Shown: positions 50,108 to 58,674, numbered from the stretch's first letter. The stretch is 64,000 nucleotides of DNA from an uncultured Methanolobus sp. (GCF_963667555.1 NZ_OY763421.1:1257562-1321561), one strand, 5' to 3'. Notes: generated by a model from the sequence alone, not told the origin. Numbers and translations are program-made.

Positions 50108-51528
50108 GCGATATTGTACAAAAATTATGGGGTTTTTGCCATACTTTAAGGCATGAAGGTATTGATTACGGTGATTATATAGAACAAATCACTTACCTAC
50201 TCTTTTTGAAGATGGCTGATGAGCGAGACATCGAAATGCCAGAAGATTGTGGCTGGAAATCCCTTAAAGAACATTCGGGAACAGAACTCACGGAACATTA
50301 TAGTGATGCGCTCAGAACGCTTGGTAAGCAGGATGGTCTGCTTGGAGATGTTTTTGCAGGTGCTCTCTCACGTTTCCACAATCCTGTAAGTCTTAAAAAG
50401 ATGATCACACTTATAGACGAGACTGAATGGACAGGACTTGACATTGATGTAAAGGCAATGGCTTTTGAAGGTTTGCTGGAAAAGGCTGCCAGTGAAGGTA
50501 AAAAGGGTGCAGGGCAGTATTTCACTCCACGTATAGTTATCCAGATGATAGTAAGGTGTATGAAACCTGACCCACGCGCCAGCAGGGAGTTTGCTATAAT
50601 GGACCCTGCCTGTGGTACAGGTGGTTTCCTTGTGTCTGCCTATGAGTGGTTAAAGGATGTTACCGCAGGTGGTGCAGTGGACCGTGACCTTGCTAAACGC
50701 ATCCGTTACAGTACATATCACGGACAGGAGCTTGTGGAACGTCCACGCAGATTAGCTCTTATGAATCTGTATTTGCATGGTATTGAACCTGAGATCAAAC
50801 TTGGTGACTCTATCTATGAGATACCGGATTCTAAAAGGTTCGATGTAGTGCTTACCAATCCCCCATTTGGTACTAAAGGTGCAAACCAGTCTCCCGGACG
50901 TGAAGATTTTGTTGTTGAAACATCCAACAAACAACTTAATTTTATTGAACATGTCATGACTATCCTTAAACCCGGTGGTAGAGCAGCTATTGTAGTACCT
51001 GACAATGTGCTTTTTGCTGATGCAGCAGGAGAGGTTTTCAAGGTGCTCTGTGAAGACTGTGACTTACATACTGTCCTGAGATTGCCGGATGGTACTTTTA
51101 CACCATATTCACCCGGAACTAAGACAAACGTGATATTCTTCACAAAAGGTATTCCCACAGAGCATACTTGGGTATATGACTGCCGCACAAATGTCCCAAA
51201 AATCACAAAGAAAGACCGGCCTCTTACTAAAGAGCACTTTGAAGAGTTTGAAAAGTGCTTTGGTGAAGATTCTAACGGCAGGGCAAAGCGTGATGAGAAA
51301 AACTCGCAGGAAGACCGCTGGCACAAATTCCACATTTCGGAACTCAAGGAAAGGGATTACAAGATTGATTCTCTCAAATGGCTGAGGGACGATTCATTAG
51401 GAGATACTGATGATTTACCTGAGCCAGAAGAACTTGCTGCTGAAGCAATAGATGAACTTGAAGCAGCAGTTAGTGAGTTGAATGCAATTCTGGACCTGAT
51501 GGGGAACGGTTATGCAGCAGAAGAGTGA
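50104..51528 (+). CDS. hsdM: Type I restriction-modification, M subunit (N6-adenine methyltransferase)
   Basis: 474 residues. Helical N-terminal domain, then the SAM-binding motif DPACGTGGFL (about 166-175) and the catalytic NPPFG (about 252). QYFTPRIV precedes motif I as in HsdM. Overlaps hsdR by 4 bp and hsdS by 17 bp. Confidence 0.96.
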   Translation: MSDIVQKLWGFCHTLRHEGIDYGDYIEQITYLLFLKMADERDIEMPEDCGWKSLKEHSGTELTEHYSDALRTLGKQDGLLGDVFAGALSRFHNPVSLKKMITLIDETEWTGLDIDVKAMAFEGLLEKAASEGKKGAGQYFTPRIVIQMIVRCMKPDPRASREFAIMDPACGTGGFLVSAYEWLKDVTAGGAVDRDLAKRIRYSTYHGQELVERPRRLALMNLYLHGIEPEIKLGDSIYEIPDSKRFDVVLTNPPFGTKGANQSPGREDFVVETSNKQLNFIEHVMTILKPGGRAAIVVPDNVLFADAAGEVFKVLCEDCDLHTVLRLPDGTFTPYSPGTKTNVIFFTKGIPTEHTWVYDCRTNVPKITKKDRPLTKEHFEEFEKCFGEDSNGRAKRDEKNSQEDRWHKFHISELKERDYKIDSLKWLRDDSLGDTDDLPEPEELAAEAIDELEAAVSELNAILDLMGNGYAAEE

Positions 51529-52909
51529 ACTGCCGGAAGGATGGGTAAATATATCTCTTCTTACTGCTGTTGGAGGAGACTCAAATCAAATAGTAGGCGG
51601 TCCGTTTGGCTCTAATCTGAAAGTAGATGATTATCAGCAAAATGGCATTCCAATAATCAGGCTGCAAAATATTGGATATAGAGAATTTATTGAAAAAGAT
51701 ATTAAATTTATTTCTTCAGAAAAAGCAGAGGAATTGAAGTACCACTCTTTTATCAAAGGAGATTTGGTATTAGCAAAATTAGGAACACCAATCGGAAAAA
51801 CCTGTGAAATTCCTGAAAAATACGATTGGGGAATAGTTGTTTCTGATGTTGTAAGGATTAGAATACAAAACGGAATAGTATACAAAAATTTTCTATTACA
51901 GTATTTGAATTCTGAAATATCACTAAACCAACTAAACAAACAGGTTTTTGGAACAACTAGGCCAAGAGTGAACTTAAAGGAAGTAAGAAATTTACAGGTA
52001 TTATTGCCTCCTCTTCCAGAACAGTATCGTATTGTTGCAGCAATCGAGACACTTTTTGCTCGTCTGGATGCGACAAACGAGAGGCTTGACAGGGTGCCGG
52101 AAATCATGAAGCATTTCAGGCAGGCGGTGCTGGCGGCTGCGTGTGATGGGAGGCTGACGGAAGATTGGCGGTTCAATCATATTTCTCCCAAAAATCTCTT
52201 GCTAATAGGCGATACGCTACCAGAAGATTGGAGTATTTCCAAAATAAAAGATGTTTTTGAATATTGGGGTGGTGCAACTCCTTCCACTTCTAACCCTTTA
52301 TATTGGAACGGAGAGATCCCTTGGATATCTTCTAAAGATATGAAAACTTGGAAAATATCCAAAGGACAGAAATTTATAACCTTGCAAGCTCTTGAAAATA
52401 CAAGTTTGCGTAAATGTCCTGTAAACTCAGTGCTAGTGGTAGTAAGAAGTGGGATTTTATTACACACACTTCCTATTGCAATAACTGAATCCGAAGTTGT
52501 GATAAATCAAGATTTAAAGGCCTTTTATAATCAAGACCACGATCTCAACAATTGGTTAGCTATTTTTTTAAAAGGAAAATCACATGAAATCCTTTATAAC
52601 AATAGAAAAGATGGTACAACAGTTCAAAGTATCAAATTTGATGATTTAAAAAACATGGATCTATTGATTCCATCAAAAGAAGAACAAAAGGAAATTGTAC
52701 GTCGACTCGATGCACTCTTTGCCTTTGCCGATTCCGTTGAAGCAAAAGTTGCAGTAGCAAAAGAGAAAACAGAGCAACTCCGACGATCTATTCTTGCAAA
52801 GGCTTTTTCAGGGGAACTTGTGCCTACTGAAGCCGAGATTGCCAAGCAGGAGGGCAGGAAGTATGAGAGTGCGGAGATGCTGTTAGAAAGAATCAAAAAA
52901 GACCTATAA
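51512..52909 (+). CDS. hsdS: Type I restriction-modification, S (specificity) subunit
   Basis: 465 residues. Two target-recognition domains (about 1-165 and 225-395) alternate with two helical conserved regions (LPPLPEQYRIVAAIETLFARLD at about 167 shortened, and PSKEEQKEIVRRLDALFAF at about 388). Each TRD recognises half of the target. A relic of a related hsdS tail lies at 54292-54345. The start at 51512 overlaps hsdM by 17 bp; no better start is visible. Confidence 0.94.
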   Translation: MQQKSELPEGWVNISLLTAVGGDSNQIVGGPFGSNLKVDDYQQNGIPIIRLQNIGYREFIEKDIKFISSEKAEELKYHSFIKGDLVLAKLGTPIGKTCEIPEKYDWGIVVSDVVRIRIQNGIVYKNFLLQYLNSEISLNQLNKQVFGTTRPRVNLKEVRNLQVLLPPLPEQYRIVAAIETLFARLDATNERLDRVPEIMKHFRQAVLAAACDGRLTEDWRFNHISPKNLLLIGDTLPEDWSISKIKDVFEYWGGATPSTSNPLYWNGEIPWISSKDMKTWKISKGQKFITLQALENTSLRKCPVNSVLVVVRSGILLHTLPIAITESEVVINQDLKAFYNQDHDLNNWLAIFLKGKSHEILYNNRKDGTTVQSIKFDDLKNMDLLIPSKEEQKEIVRRLDALFAFADSVEAKVAVAKEKTEQLRRSILAKAFSGELVPTEAEIAKQEGRKYESAEMLLERIKKDL

Positions 52910-52931
52910 AAATTCCTGAACAAATCATTGA

Positions 52932-54212
52932 TTAAGAACTATGTAGCGTGTAATCGACATGACATATGGCCTTTCTTATAGAATAAGAATACTTGTATGT
53001 TGCATAGTACTTATCTATTATTTTTTTTAATAAATCCAGCACATATTCCTTAACGACTGTAGTTTCAGACTTATCTAAATGAGTGATTGCTTCTAACAAT
53101 CTTAGTAAGTTACTTTCATCTATAACATCAAAGTCGATATTTTGTTCTAATAGCTGAGATTTAAATTTCTGTCTTAGAGTGTTTGACTCCAGTCTTGTCA
53201 GAGTAAAATCTTCTTCATCTTTTCTTAATCTATCAAGTAATTCTCCTTTTGTTTGCATCTTAGATTCTGAATCATTAATCAATTCAATAATTTCTTCTTT
53301 AGAAAGCCCTGATTTTTCTATAAAAAAGTATATAGGTAGATACCAACTACTCTCATAAGGTATCTGCTCTATGTACTTTACAGGTTCAATGCCATCTGGT
53401 ATTGATTGTTCTAAGAAAGCATTGAGTATGTCTTTCGTCCTTATTGCAATATTCATTCTACGAGTAAAAATTCTCGCTGGTTCTATGTTTCCAGCATACC
53501 TGTAAACAGGTTCCCCTTTTTTTGAATCAAAGCTTCCTTCAGTCACTATTTTAAGTTGTGGTATTAAAGCTTCATCAATGAAGGCGGTTGTATTCTTTCC
53601 ATGAATCATACCACTAAGAGTATCTATTATCGCTACATTTCCACTCCCAATTTGTATGATTTTGCTTAGATGGTCAAACAAAGATTTAGTATATTTCTCT
53701 TTTTCACGATCCAATATTTTTTTCAGTTCAGTATATTTAATACGTTCATTAATACCTCTGTATCGAAAGTAGATGTCTCCTTCTCTCATCCCGTCAGATC
53801 CATTGTTCTTTCTAAAAATCACGGGTTTTTCATCGGCTTCATAAACATAAAACAGACCTATGTTTTTCCCATTGATTTCGTGAACTTCTTTTGTCCATTT
53901 AATTTCACAAGAAAAACACTCATTTAAAAAATGTGAGATATGAGCTTCATCTATTTCTTCAAATCTATTGTTTGTCATGCCCACAATTTCACGAGGACTA
54001 TTTTTTATCCCAAAAATTATGTATCCACCTTGATTATTTGTAAAAGCTCCAATTGCCTTCGCATATTCATATTTTTTTGCCCAATTGAATGATTCTTTCA
54101 GCTCAATTTTAGTAGATTCTCTAGTTATAAGCCTGTTTTCTCTTAATCTAAAAATGTGAGTTAATTCTGTTTCTGAGAAAGGATTACTTTTTTCATGACT
54201 ATGAGCTGTCAT
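52932..54212 (-). CDS. AlbA_2 (Schlafen-type) putative DNA/RNA-binding ATPase
   Basis: 426 residues. Residues about 30-170 match the AlbA_2 fold: KIELKESF, KAIGAFTNNQGGYIIFGI and the later YFRYRG block. These domains are common in defence neighbourhoods and occur in bacterial Schlafen-like proteins. The C-terminal region (about 180-426) is helical without a recognised motif. It converges with hsdS, 22 bp apart, so it is likely a later insertion or a linked accessory. Confidence 0.8.
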   Translation of the reverse strand: MTAHSHEKSNPFSETELTHIFRLRENRLITRESTKIELKESFNWAKKYEYAKAIGAFTNNQGGYIIFGIKNSPREIVGMTNNRFEEIDEAHISHFLNECFSCEIKWTKEVHEINGKNIGLFYVYEADEKPVIFRKNNGSDGMREGDIYFRYRGINERIKYTELKKILDREKEKYTKSLFDHLSKIIQIGSGNVAIIDTLSGMIHGKNTTAFIDEALIPQLKIVTEGSFDSKKGEPVYRYAGNIEPARIFTRRMNIAIRTKDILNAFLEQSIPDGIEPVKYIEQIPYESSWYLPIYFFIEKSGLSKEEIIELINDSESKMQTKGELLDRLRKDEEDFTLTRLESNTLRQKFKSQLLEQNIDFDVIDESNLLRLLEAITHLDKSETTVVKEYVLDLLKKIIDKYYATYKYSYSIRKAICHVDYTLHSS

Positions 54213-54291
54213 TTGAATAACTCCTTAAATCATTAAGGCGACTTACAAATAAAGTAAATTGTGCATAGAATAAAAGTTTTACTGAATTTAA

Positions 54292-54366
54292 ATGGAGGGA
54301 AGGTTTGAGAGTGCTAATGGGTTGCTGAAGAGAATCAAAAAGGAAAGCAAACGTTCTGCAAAAATA
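54292..54366 (+). pseudogene. Relic of an hsdS C-terminus
   Basis: Reads MEGRFESANGLLKRIKK, closely matching the last residues of HsdS (QEGRKYESAEMLLERIKK). The DNA also aligns to the hsdS 3' end, with a similar GAGAGTGC and AGAATCAAAAA. No upstream hsdS sequence remains. It suggests that a second specificity gene or a rearranged hsdS once lay here. Confidence 0.5.
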
Positions 54367-54369
54367 GTC

Positions 54370-54762
54370 TTACACCAACAACCTCAGCGCAACCCGTGCA
54401 GCCGCCTCCCTGTCCCTGCACATAATGACCTCAATACCGTACTTGTGACGGATCATCTTCATCATTGCAAAGATATAGTAGACTCCCATCTTTGAGCGAA
54501 CCTTGCGCAAATAGGATTGAATCTCTGCGAGGCCACCTTCAATAATAAGATAGTCGAATCCGCGCTCGAGCTCTTTCGTGAACCGCGCCTTACTCCTGCC
54601 ACAGCAGTTGATGAAGTCGCCTACGGCTTTTCTTTCGATTGTAATCTTACCATTTGAGTAGTCTGCTGTTTTCAGTGTAGCAACTTCATAGGCTACGCCA
54701 GACCATGATTCACATTGCGAGAAGGGTTTCTTCTCTCTAGTGTCGATTATAATTTTACTCAT
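54370..54762 (-). CDS. ERCC4-domain nuclease
   Basis: 130 residues, only an ERCC4-type nuclease domain. The N-terminus has IIIDTREKKPF, which with the later ITIERKAVGDFI forms the ERKxxxD active site. Relatives (XPF, Mus81, Hef) cut branched or flap DNA, usually with a helicase or HhH domain; neither is present here. It probably acts in recombination or repair of the element, or in anti-restriction. Confidence 0.75.
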   Translation of the reverse strand: MSKIIIDTREKKPFSQCESWSGVAYEVATLKTADYSNGKITIERKAVGDFINCCGRSKARFTKELERGFDYLIIEGGLAEIQSYLRKVRSKMGVYYIFAMMKMIRHKYGIEVIMCRDREAAARVALRLLV

Positions 54763-54791
54763 TTAAAGCACCAGGAATTCAAATTATCAGT

Positions 54792-55703
54792 GTGTCAAGT
54801 CTCTCGGTAGTCATGTCGAAAATCCGGTCATTCTGCGGTTCGACAAAAACAATTTTCAGTTGTTCATCTTCAAGCATCAGGAAAGTTCCAGAACATGATA
54901 TCCTTGTTGCAGGATTCCCTTGTCAGCCTTTCAGTCAATGTGGGCTCAAACGCGGGTTCGATGACACAAGAGGTACTATCTTTTTTGAGATCGCAAGGAT
55001 TGTTAAGCAAAAACAACCACGCTTTCTACTCTTTGAGAACGTGCCAGGGCTTCTCAGTAACGAAGGTGGGGAAACTTTCAAAAAAATCCTCTCAACGTTG
55101 GATGAGCTCGGGTATGATGTGCAGTGGAATTGTCTTAACTCATATAACTTCGGGCTCGAAACCAATAGAACGCGACTCTTTATTATCGGACATAATCGAA
55201 CCTGCGGATACGATATGCCCGAGATTCTTCCTTACTTCGAGCAGACTGCAGACGATGTGGGAGTACAACAAAAAGCGAGCGGCGAAAGGCCTTGGATACC
55301 GTGTATTACTACTCGATACGGCGAAAGATATGTTGGTGAGGTCTATGTCCGTCAACGAAAAGGATCGGAGTCAATTGTTCGGCGCTTAACACCGAAGGAA
55401 CTTGAAAGGATTCAGGGGTTCCCTGAGTACTGGACCAAGTTCGGTGTCGAGTGGGATAAGTCTGACAATATGAAAGCTCGCTCATCTTATCTTACAACTT
55501 ACAAAAAACTTTTGAAAGCACCGGAAGAGAACAGGATAGAGCTGTCAACATATGGTCACATAGAATCATATGTACGTGACATGCCATATCCACTGATACC
55601 TGTTCCCGACAGTGTTCGCTACAAGGTCCTCGGAAATGCAGTGACCCCTAACGTAGTCGAAGCCATCGGAATGAAACTGCTAACGGAGATGGAATTATGG
55701 TAA
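54792..55703 (+). pseudogene. C5 cytosine DNA methyltransferase, N-terminally truncated
   Basis: The ORF gives 303 residues. Motif IV GFPCQPFS (about 46), motif VI ENVPG, motif VIII ETNRTRLFIIG and the final GNAVTPNVVEAIG are present, so the catalytic Cys and target region look normal. The N-terminal block that should carry motif I (the FxGxG SAM-binding loop) and motif II is missing: the first 40 residues (Ser-rich) have no similarity to the family. Without motif I the protein is probably inactive unless another protein supplies it. Confidence 0.7.
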
Positions 55704-55903
55704 TTGAAGGTTACGAAAAATTGAGTAAGGGTCAGCAGAAAAGGTTCGACAAGATTCTCAGGATCTATCTGCTGACACAGAGTAAGACTACGAAAATAAA
55801 ATCTGTTAAACAGGTCGCAGAGGGAATGTTCCTGGTGAAGTTCAGCAGGGATGGTGCGGACAGTGAGATAACACTGGACTCGAAGACATCATCCTGGGGA
55901 TAA
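55697..55903 (+). CDS. Small basic protein, unknown
   Basis: 68 residues, rich in Lys, Arg and Gln near the start. Overlaps the end of the methyltransferase ORF by seven bases and so probably belongs to the same transcript. No domain recognised. The tiny ORF beginning at 55905 (20 codons) could be a further gene but is too short to support. Confidence 0.45.
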   Translation: MVIEGYEKLSKGQQKRFDKILRIYLLTQSKTTKIKSVKQVAEGMFLVKFSRDGADSEITLDSKTSSWG

Positions 55904-55951
55904 TATGGTCGAGGTATTGTATTTAACTACATTCAAAAACGGAGATTATTT

Positions 55952-56074
55952 ATGCAAAATCAGTTAGAGTCTCGAGTCGAAGACTTAGAGTATCGCCTGT
56001 CGAATCTCGAGAGAAAATTCACATTTATGCAGAGTCGCGAAGTTGCATTAGCACCGCGGGATTTTTTGTGGTGA
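55952..56074 (+). CDS. 40-residue coiled-coil nano-protein
   Basis: ATG at 55952, ending TGA at 56072-56074. The sequence starts MQNQLESRVEDLEYRLSNLE, a typical short coiled coil. Related heptad patterns occur in the linker of int(N) at 60774 (ELESRVNVLEQKLESI) and in the 28-residue peptide at 57753. The next ORF begins one base after the stop. Real expression is uncertain. Confidence 0.45.
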   Translation: MQNQLESRVEDLEYRLSNLERKFTFMQSREVALAPRDFLW

Positions 56075-56075
56075 T

Positions 56076-56162
56076 ATGATGAAATGGCTCTGCACTAAAT
56101 GCAACAGTGTTCATGAGTCAGATCCTCTACAGCGACATACTATGGATTCCTGCAGGTGTTAA
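56076..56162 (+). CDS. 28-residue Cys-rich nano-protein
   Basis: Starts ATG ATG AAA TGG at 56076 and encodes MKWLCTKCNS and ends SCRC. A CxxC pair and a CxC pair with a His between suggest a small zinc knuckle, as in many phage mini-proteins. Its stop overlaps the region of the next start (56164), as in compact viral operons. Confidence 0.45.
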   Translation: MMKWLCTKCNSVHESDPLQRHTMDSCRC

Positions 56163-56163
56163 C

Positions 56164-56439
56164 ATGGATGAATATATAAAGATGTGTGAGGAAGCCACAG
56201 AGCTTCACGAAGGCCTGCTAACGTTAGATCAGCTATGGAGTATAATACTCGGGGGTAGTAGCATAGTACCTCTCTTTGAGATCCGGTCCTATTATCATTG
56301 GTTAGAGGACAGGTGTGATGAGAGCCATGATTACTGTCTCAGGAATAATACTTTAGAAAAGTGTTTGCTTTCCTACCTGATGTACATCAAGTACCACATG
56401 GAATGGGATGGCAGCACTTGGGTCTATTTTGGCAGGTGA
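56164..56439 (+). CDS. 91-residue hypothetical protein
   Basis: I choose the ATG at 56164, one base after the preceding stop; a longer version from 56107 would overlap. The acidic helical protein has no recognised family. Its stop overlaps the small membrane ORF that follows. Confidence 0.45.
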   Translation: MDEYIKMCEEATELHEGLLTLDQLWSIILGGSSIVPLFEIRSYYHWLEDRCDESHDYCLRNNTLEKCLLSYLMYIKYHMEWDGSTWVYFGR

Positions 56440-56509
56440 GACTACCACCAGATTCGTGCTGTTACTTTTTTGTCTCGCGGTCGGGATTGTTTGGTGTGTA
56501 GTTGAATAA
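56429..56509 (+). CDS. 26-residue single-helix membrane nano-protein
   Basis: TTG start at 56429 that overlaps the previous ORF end by 11 bases. The product is short and hydrophobic with one membrane helix (LLLFCLAVGIVWCVV). Such peptides occur in phage lysis and toxin genes, but this could be a chance ORF. Confidence 0.3.
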   Translation: MAGETTTRFVLLLFCLAVGIVWCVVE

Positions 56510-56553
56510 AATCGCATAGCTTAAGCTGTGCTCAAAAACGGATGTGAAAAACG

Positions 56554-57498
56554 ATGGAATGGAAATTCCCTAAAATCCCTGCAGTCAAAACGGTGGTAGG
56601 CCGTGGACTGTACGATGGCATAGAACTTGAAATATCAGAGAAACTTGATTGAGCTAATTTTAGCTTCTATGTAAATGAGTCGGGCAGACTCACATTCAGG
56701 AGCAGACGTACTGTGCTTCCTGAGGATGCCGGTGGTTCCTGGAGCCATGCAATAAAGTATCTCAATGAGATCCACGAAAATGTGCCATTCGAAGAAGGGT
56801 ACATTTACTTCGGTGAATGTATGACAAAGCACACCCTGAACTATGGTGTGACAGCTCCGTTCATCGGATATGCTGTAATGTACTTGGAAGCATTCTTACC
56901 ACACTGGAAACCCTTCTTTGAGAACCGTGGTATCCCTGTGGTTCCGACATGGTGTGTTCCTACAGATACACCGCACGCAGAACTCATGGAGCTTATCAAC
57001 AAGCTCTCGAACGAACCTTCATCCTTCGGGACAACCGGAGTGACTCGCGAGGGTGTTGTGGTTAAGAACTACGACAACCAGATGTTCGCAAAGTATGTTC
57101 GTGAAGCGTTCAAGGAAGAGAACAGGAAGGTCTTTGGGTCATCTTCGATGACTCCTAAGATGGATGACACGGACAAGATAATGTTCCAGTATTGTACAAC
57201 CAGCAGGATTCAGAAGTTCATTCACAAGCTCAAGGATGAGGATGGCTACGAAATAGAGATGAGGATGATGGAACGATTGCCATCGTTGGTAGCTGACGAT
57301 ATCATGGAAGAGAATATCCTTGAGATCTCTAAGAAGTACAAGGGTATTGATTTCAAAACTATGAGGAAACTGACAGCACATTACTGTGTCCAGTATCTCA
57401 AAGCATTCCTGACTTGGGAGTATGATAATGACATTGAGACACTTCACCGCAGGCTCTCCGCTCAGTTCAGTAAGATGCACGGTGGTGTCATCGTATGA
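56554..57498 (+). pseudogene. T4 Rnl2-like RNA ligase with in-frame TGA
   Basis: The 315-codon frame is intact apart from one TGA at 56650-56652, which replaces the Gly codon (GGA) of motif I: the sequence reads EKLD-stop-ANFSF where the family has KxDG. Downstream motifs are intact: IYFGECM (motif IIIa), EGVVVKNY (motif IV) and the motif V Lys in FAKYV. An ATG at 56713 could yield a shortened protein without the nucleophile Lys. RNA ligases of this type seal nicks in RNA, often to repair tRNA cut by host defence. The stop makes it a probable pseudogene. Confidence 0.7.
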
Positions 57499-57722
57499 GC
57501 AGCTTTCAGGAAAAGGTTCTGGAATTTTACCAGAACCTCAACAACGATGATGAGCTTGTCAGGTACGGTGTTGCACACTCGATTATGATGGTGAGGAACA
57601 TTGCGATGAAGCTACCGTGCCTTGAGTTCAAAAATGAACTACTTGCAATCATAGAGAAGTACGAAAACATCGTCCTGCACGATGACGAAGCCTACAGGAA
57701 ACTTACAGTAGGGAGGCAGTGA
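57495..57722 (+). CDS. 75-residue helical protein, unknown
   Basis: Overlaps the RNA ligase by four bases (ATGA), so it is coupled to it. Acidic helical protein of no recognised family. Confidence 0.5.
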   Translation: MSSFQEKVLEFYQNLNNDDELVRYGVAHSIMMVRNIAMKLPCLEFKNELLAIIEKYENIVLHDDEAYRKLTVGRQ

Positions 57723-57752
57723 GATTATCTCAAAATGGACTTATCACAATAG

Positions 57753-57839
57753 CTATTTAAAATGATCGTGTAAGGATACATAGGTAGCGAGCTGTTTTTC
57801 TAATTCTTCAACTCTTTTTTCAAGCAGATTTATTGTCAC
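57753..57839 (-). CDS. 28-residue coiled-coil nano-protein
   Basis: GTG start at 57839 with AGGAGTG six bases before it, ending at TAG. The peptide reads LLEKRVEELEKQLATY in its middle, a coiled coil like the other two in this element. A promoter with a palindromic operator lies upstream (57891-57908). Function unknown, perhaps a tiny regulator. Confidence 0.4.
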   Translation of the reverse strand: MTINLLEKRVEELEKQLATYVSLHDHFK

Positions 57840-57890
57840 ATGGTTCACTCCTGGCCTTGCTTGCTTTGTGGGCTGTGACTTTGCTTGTAA

Positions 57891-57920
57891 ACATAGTGTA
57901 CACTATGTGCTATATCGAAT
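57891..57920 (-). promoter_or_regulatory. Palindromic operator and TATA box for the minus-strand nano-ORF
   Basis: ACATAGTGTACACTATGT at 57891-57908 is a perfect 18-bp palindrome. On the minus strand a GATATAG TATA-like motif (about 57911-57917) lies directly before it, so the palindrome covers the likely start region. This is the pattern of a dimeric repressor binding site. Between this point and 58125 only the repeated 27-codon module was seen. Confidence 0.45.
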
Positions 57921-57992
57921 TGAATTTTTCTCTACTCGTCTCCCCATCCACCTGTCCGCTCCGCTCTTGGTGGGCGAAGTAATTGTTAAGTT

Positions 57993-58076
57993 ATGAAGAA
58001 GAATGCTGAAGCTGATAAGCCATTTACACTAAATTCTCATGTAAGGGAAAGGTTGGAAATGTGGGAAGGAAGCTAA
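57993..58076 (+). pseudogene. 27-codon module shared with 34719-34802
   Basis: Encodes DKPFTLNSHVRERLEMWE in its core, matching the module at 34719-34802 at 20 of 27 residues. No ribosome binding site precedes it and the upstream frame is closed by a TAA. Two separate copies, one inside and one outside the element, suggest a remnant of a mobile or phage gene. Confidence 0.4.
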
Positions 58077-58125
58077 ATTAAATCAAAATTTATTTATCTC
58101 GCTATCAAGCATATAGTAATTTGAG

Positions 58126-58599
58126 TTGAGTAAATTGAATTGCAGATATGCAAAAATAACGGGTAAGAAGGGGGCAGCAGGAAACGACATCTATTATTGT
58201 GAATTAAAGGATAGAACCTTTGGTTCTCTAACAGCCAAAATGTGCATAGAGTGTGATGACTATGAACGTGATTACTCAGAACCTTCAAATGAGTTTTTAG
58301 AGCTTATTTATACTGGAAAAGGTGTTCGTAACTGTTGTTGGAGGATAGTTTGTTCAGATGAGTTTCTTGAAGGAAATAATGTAATTAAAATGTATGAATG
58401 GACTAAGAGAAAAGTGTATTATACTAATGCAATGATACAATTGGAGAAAATAGATAATAGAATATATGAGTTAAAACTAAAAGGGCGTTATAGGGATGAC
58501 AGGTGCAGATTTTGCAAGTCATTTAGAACTTCATTGAACACAGACACACATGGAGTTTCAAGCGTAATAAAAGATTGTCCTTTTGGAGAAATTGTGTAA
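58126..58599 (+). CDS. Cys-rich hypothetical protein
   Basis: 157 residues from a TTG start (MSKLNCRYAK). Seven or more Cys, arranged as CRYAK, CELK, CIECDDY, CRFCK and DCPFG, which suggests zinc or other metal binding. No family recognised. It lies between the nano-ORF region and the convergent Mrr-FGE gene. Confidence 0.5.
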   Translation: MSKLNCRYAKITGKKGAAGNDIYYCELKDRTFGSLTAKMCIECDDYERDYSEPSNEFLELIYTGKGVRNCCWRIVCSDEFLEGNNVIKMYEWTKRKVYYTNAMIQLEKIDNRIYELKLKGRYRDDRCRFCKSFRTSLNTDTHGVSSVIKDCPFGEIV

Positions 58600-58674
58600 T
58601 TAAATTACCTAAACAATGTTGGAGAGAATCATATGTCATTAGTTATCAAATTTTGTTGATATTCTAATTTATTA

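Noticed and set aside
56650..56652. Recoding of the in-frame stop in the RNA ligase
   Set aside because: Pyrrolysine is read from UAG, not UGA, and selenocysteine insertion is not expected in this lineage, so a plain nonsense mutation is more likely.
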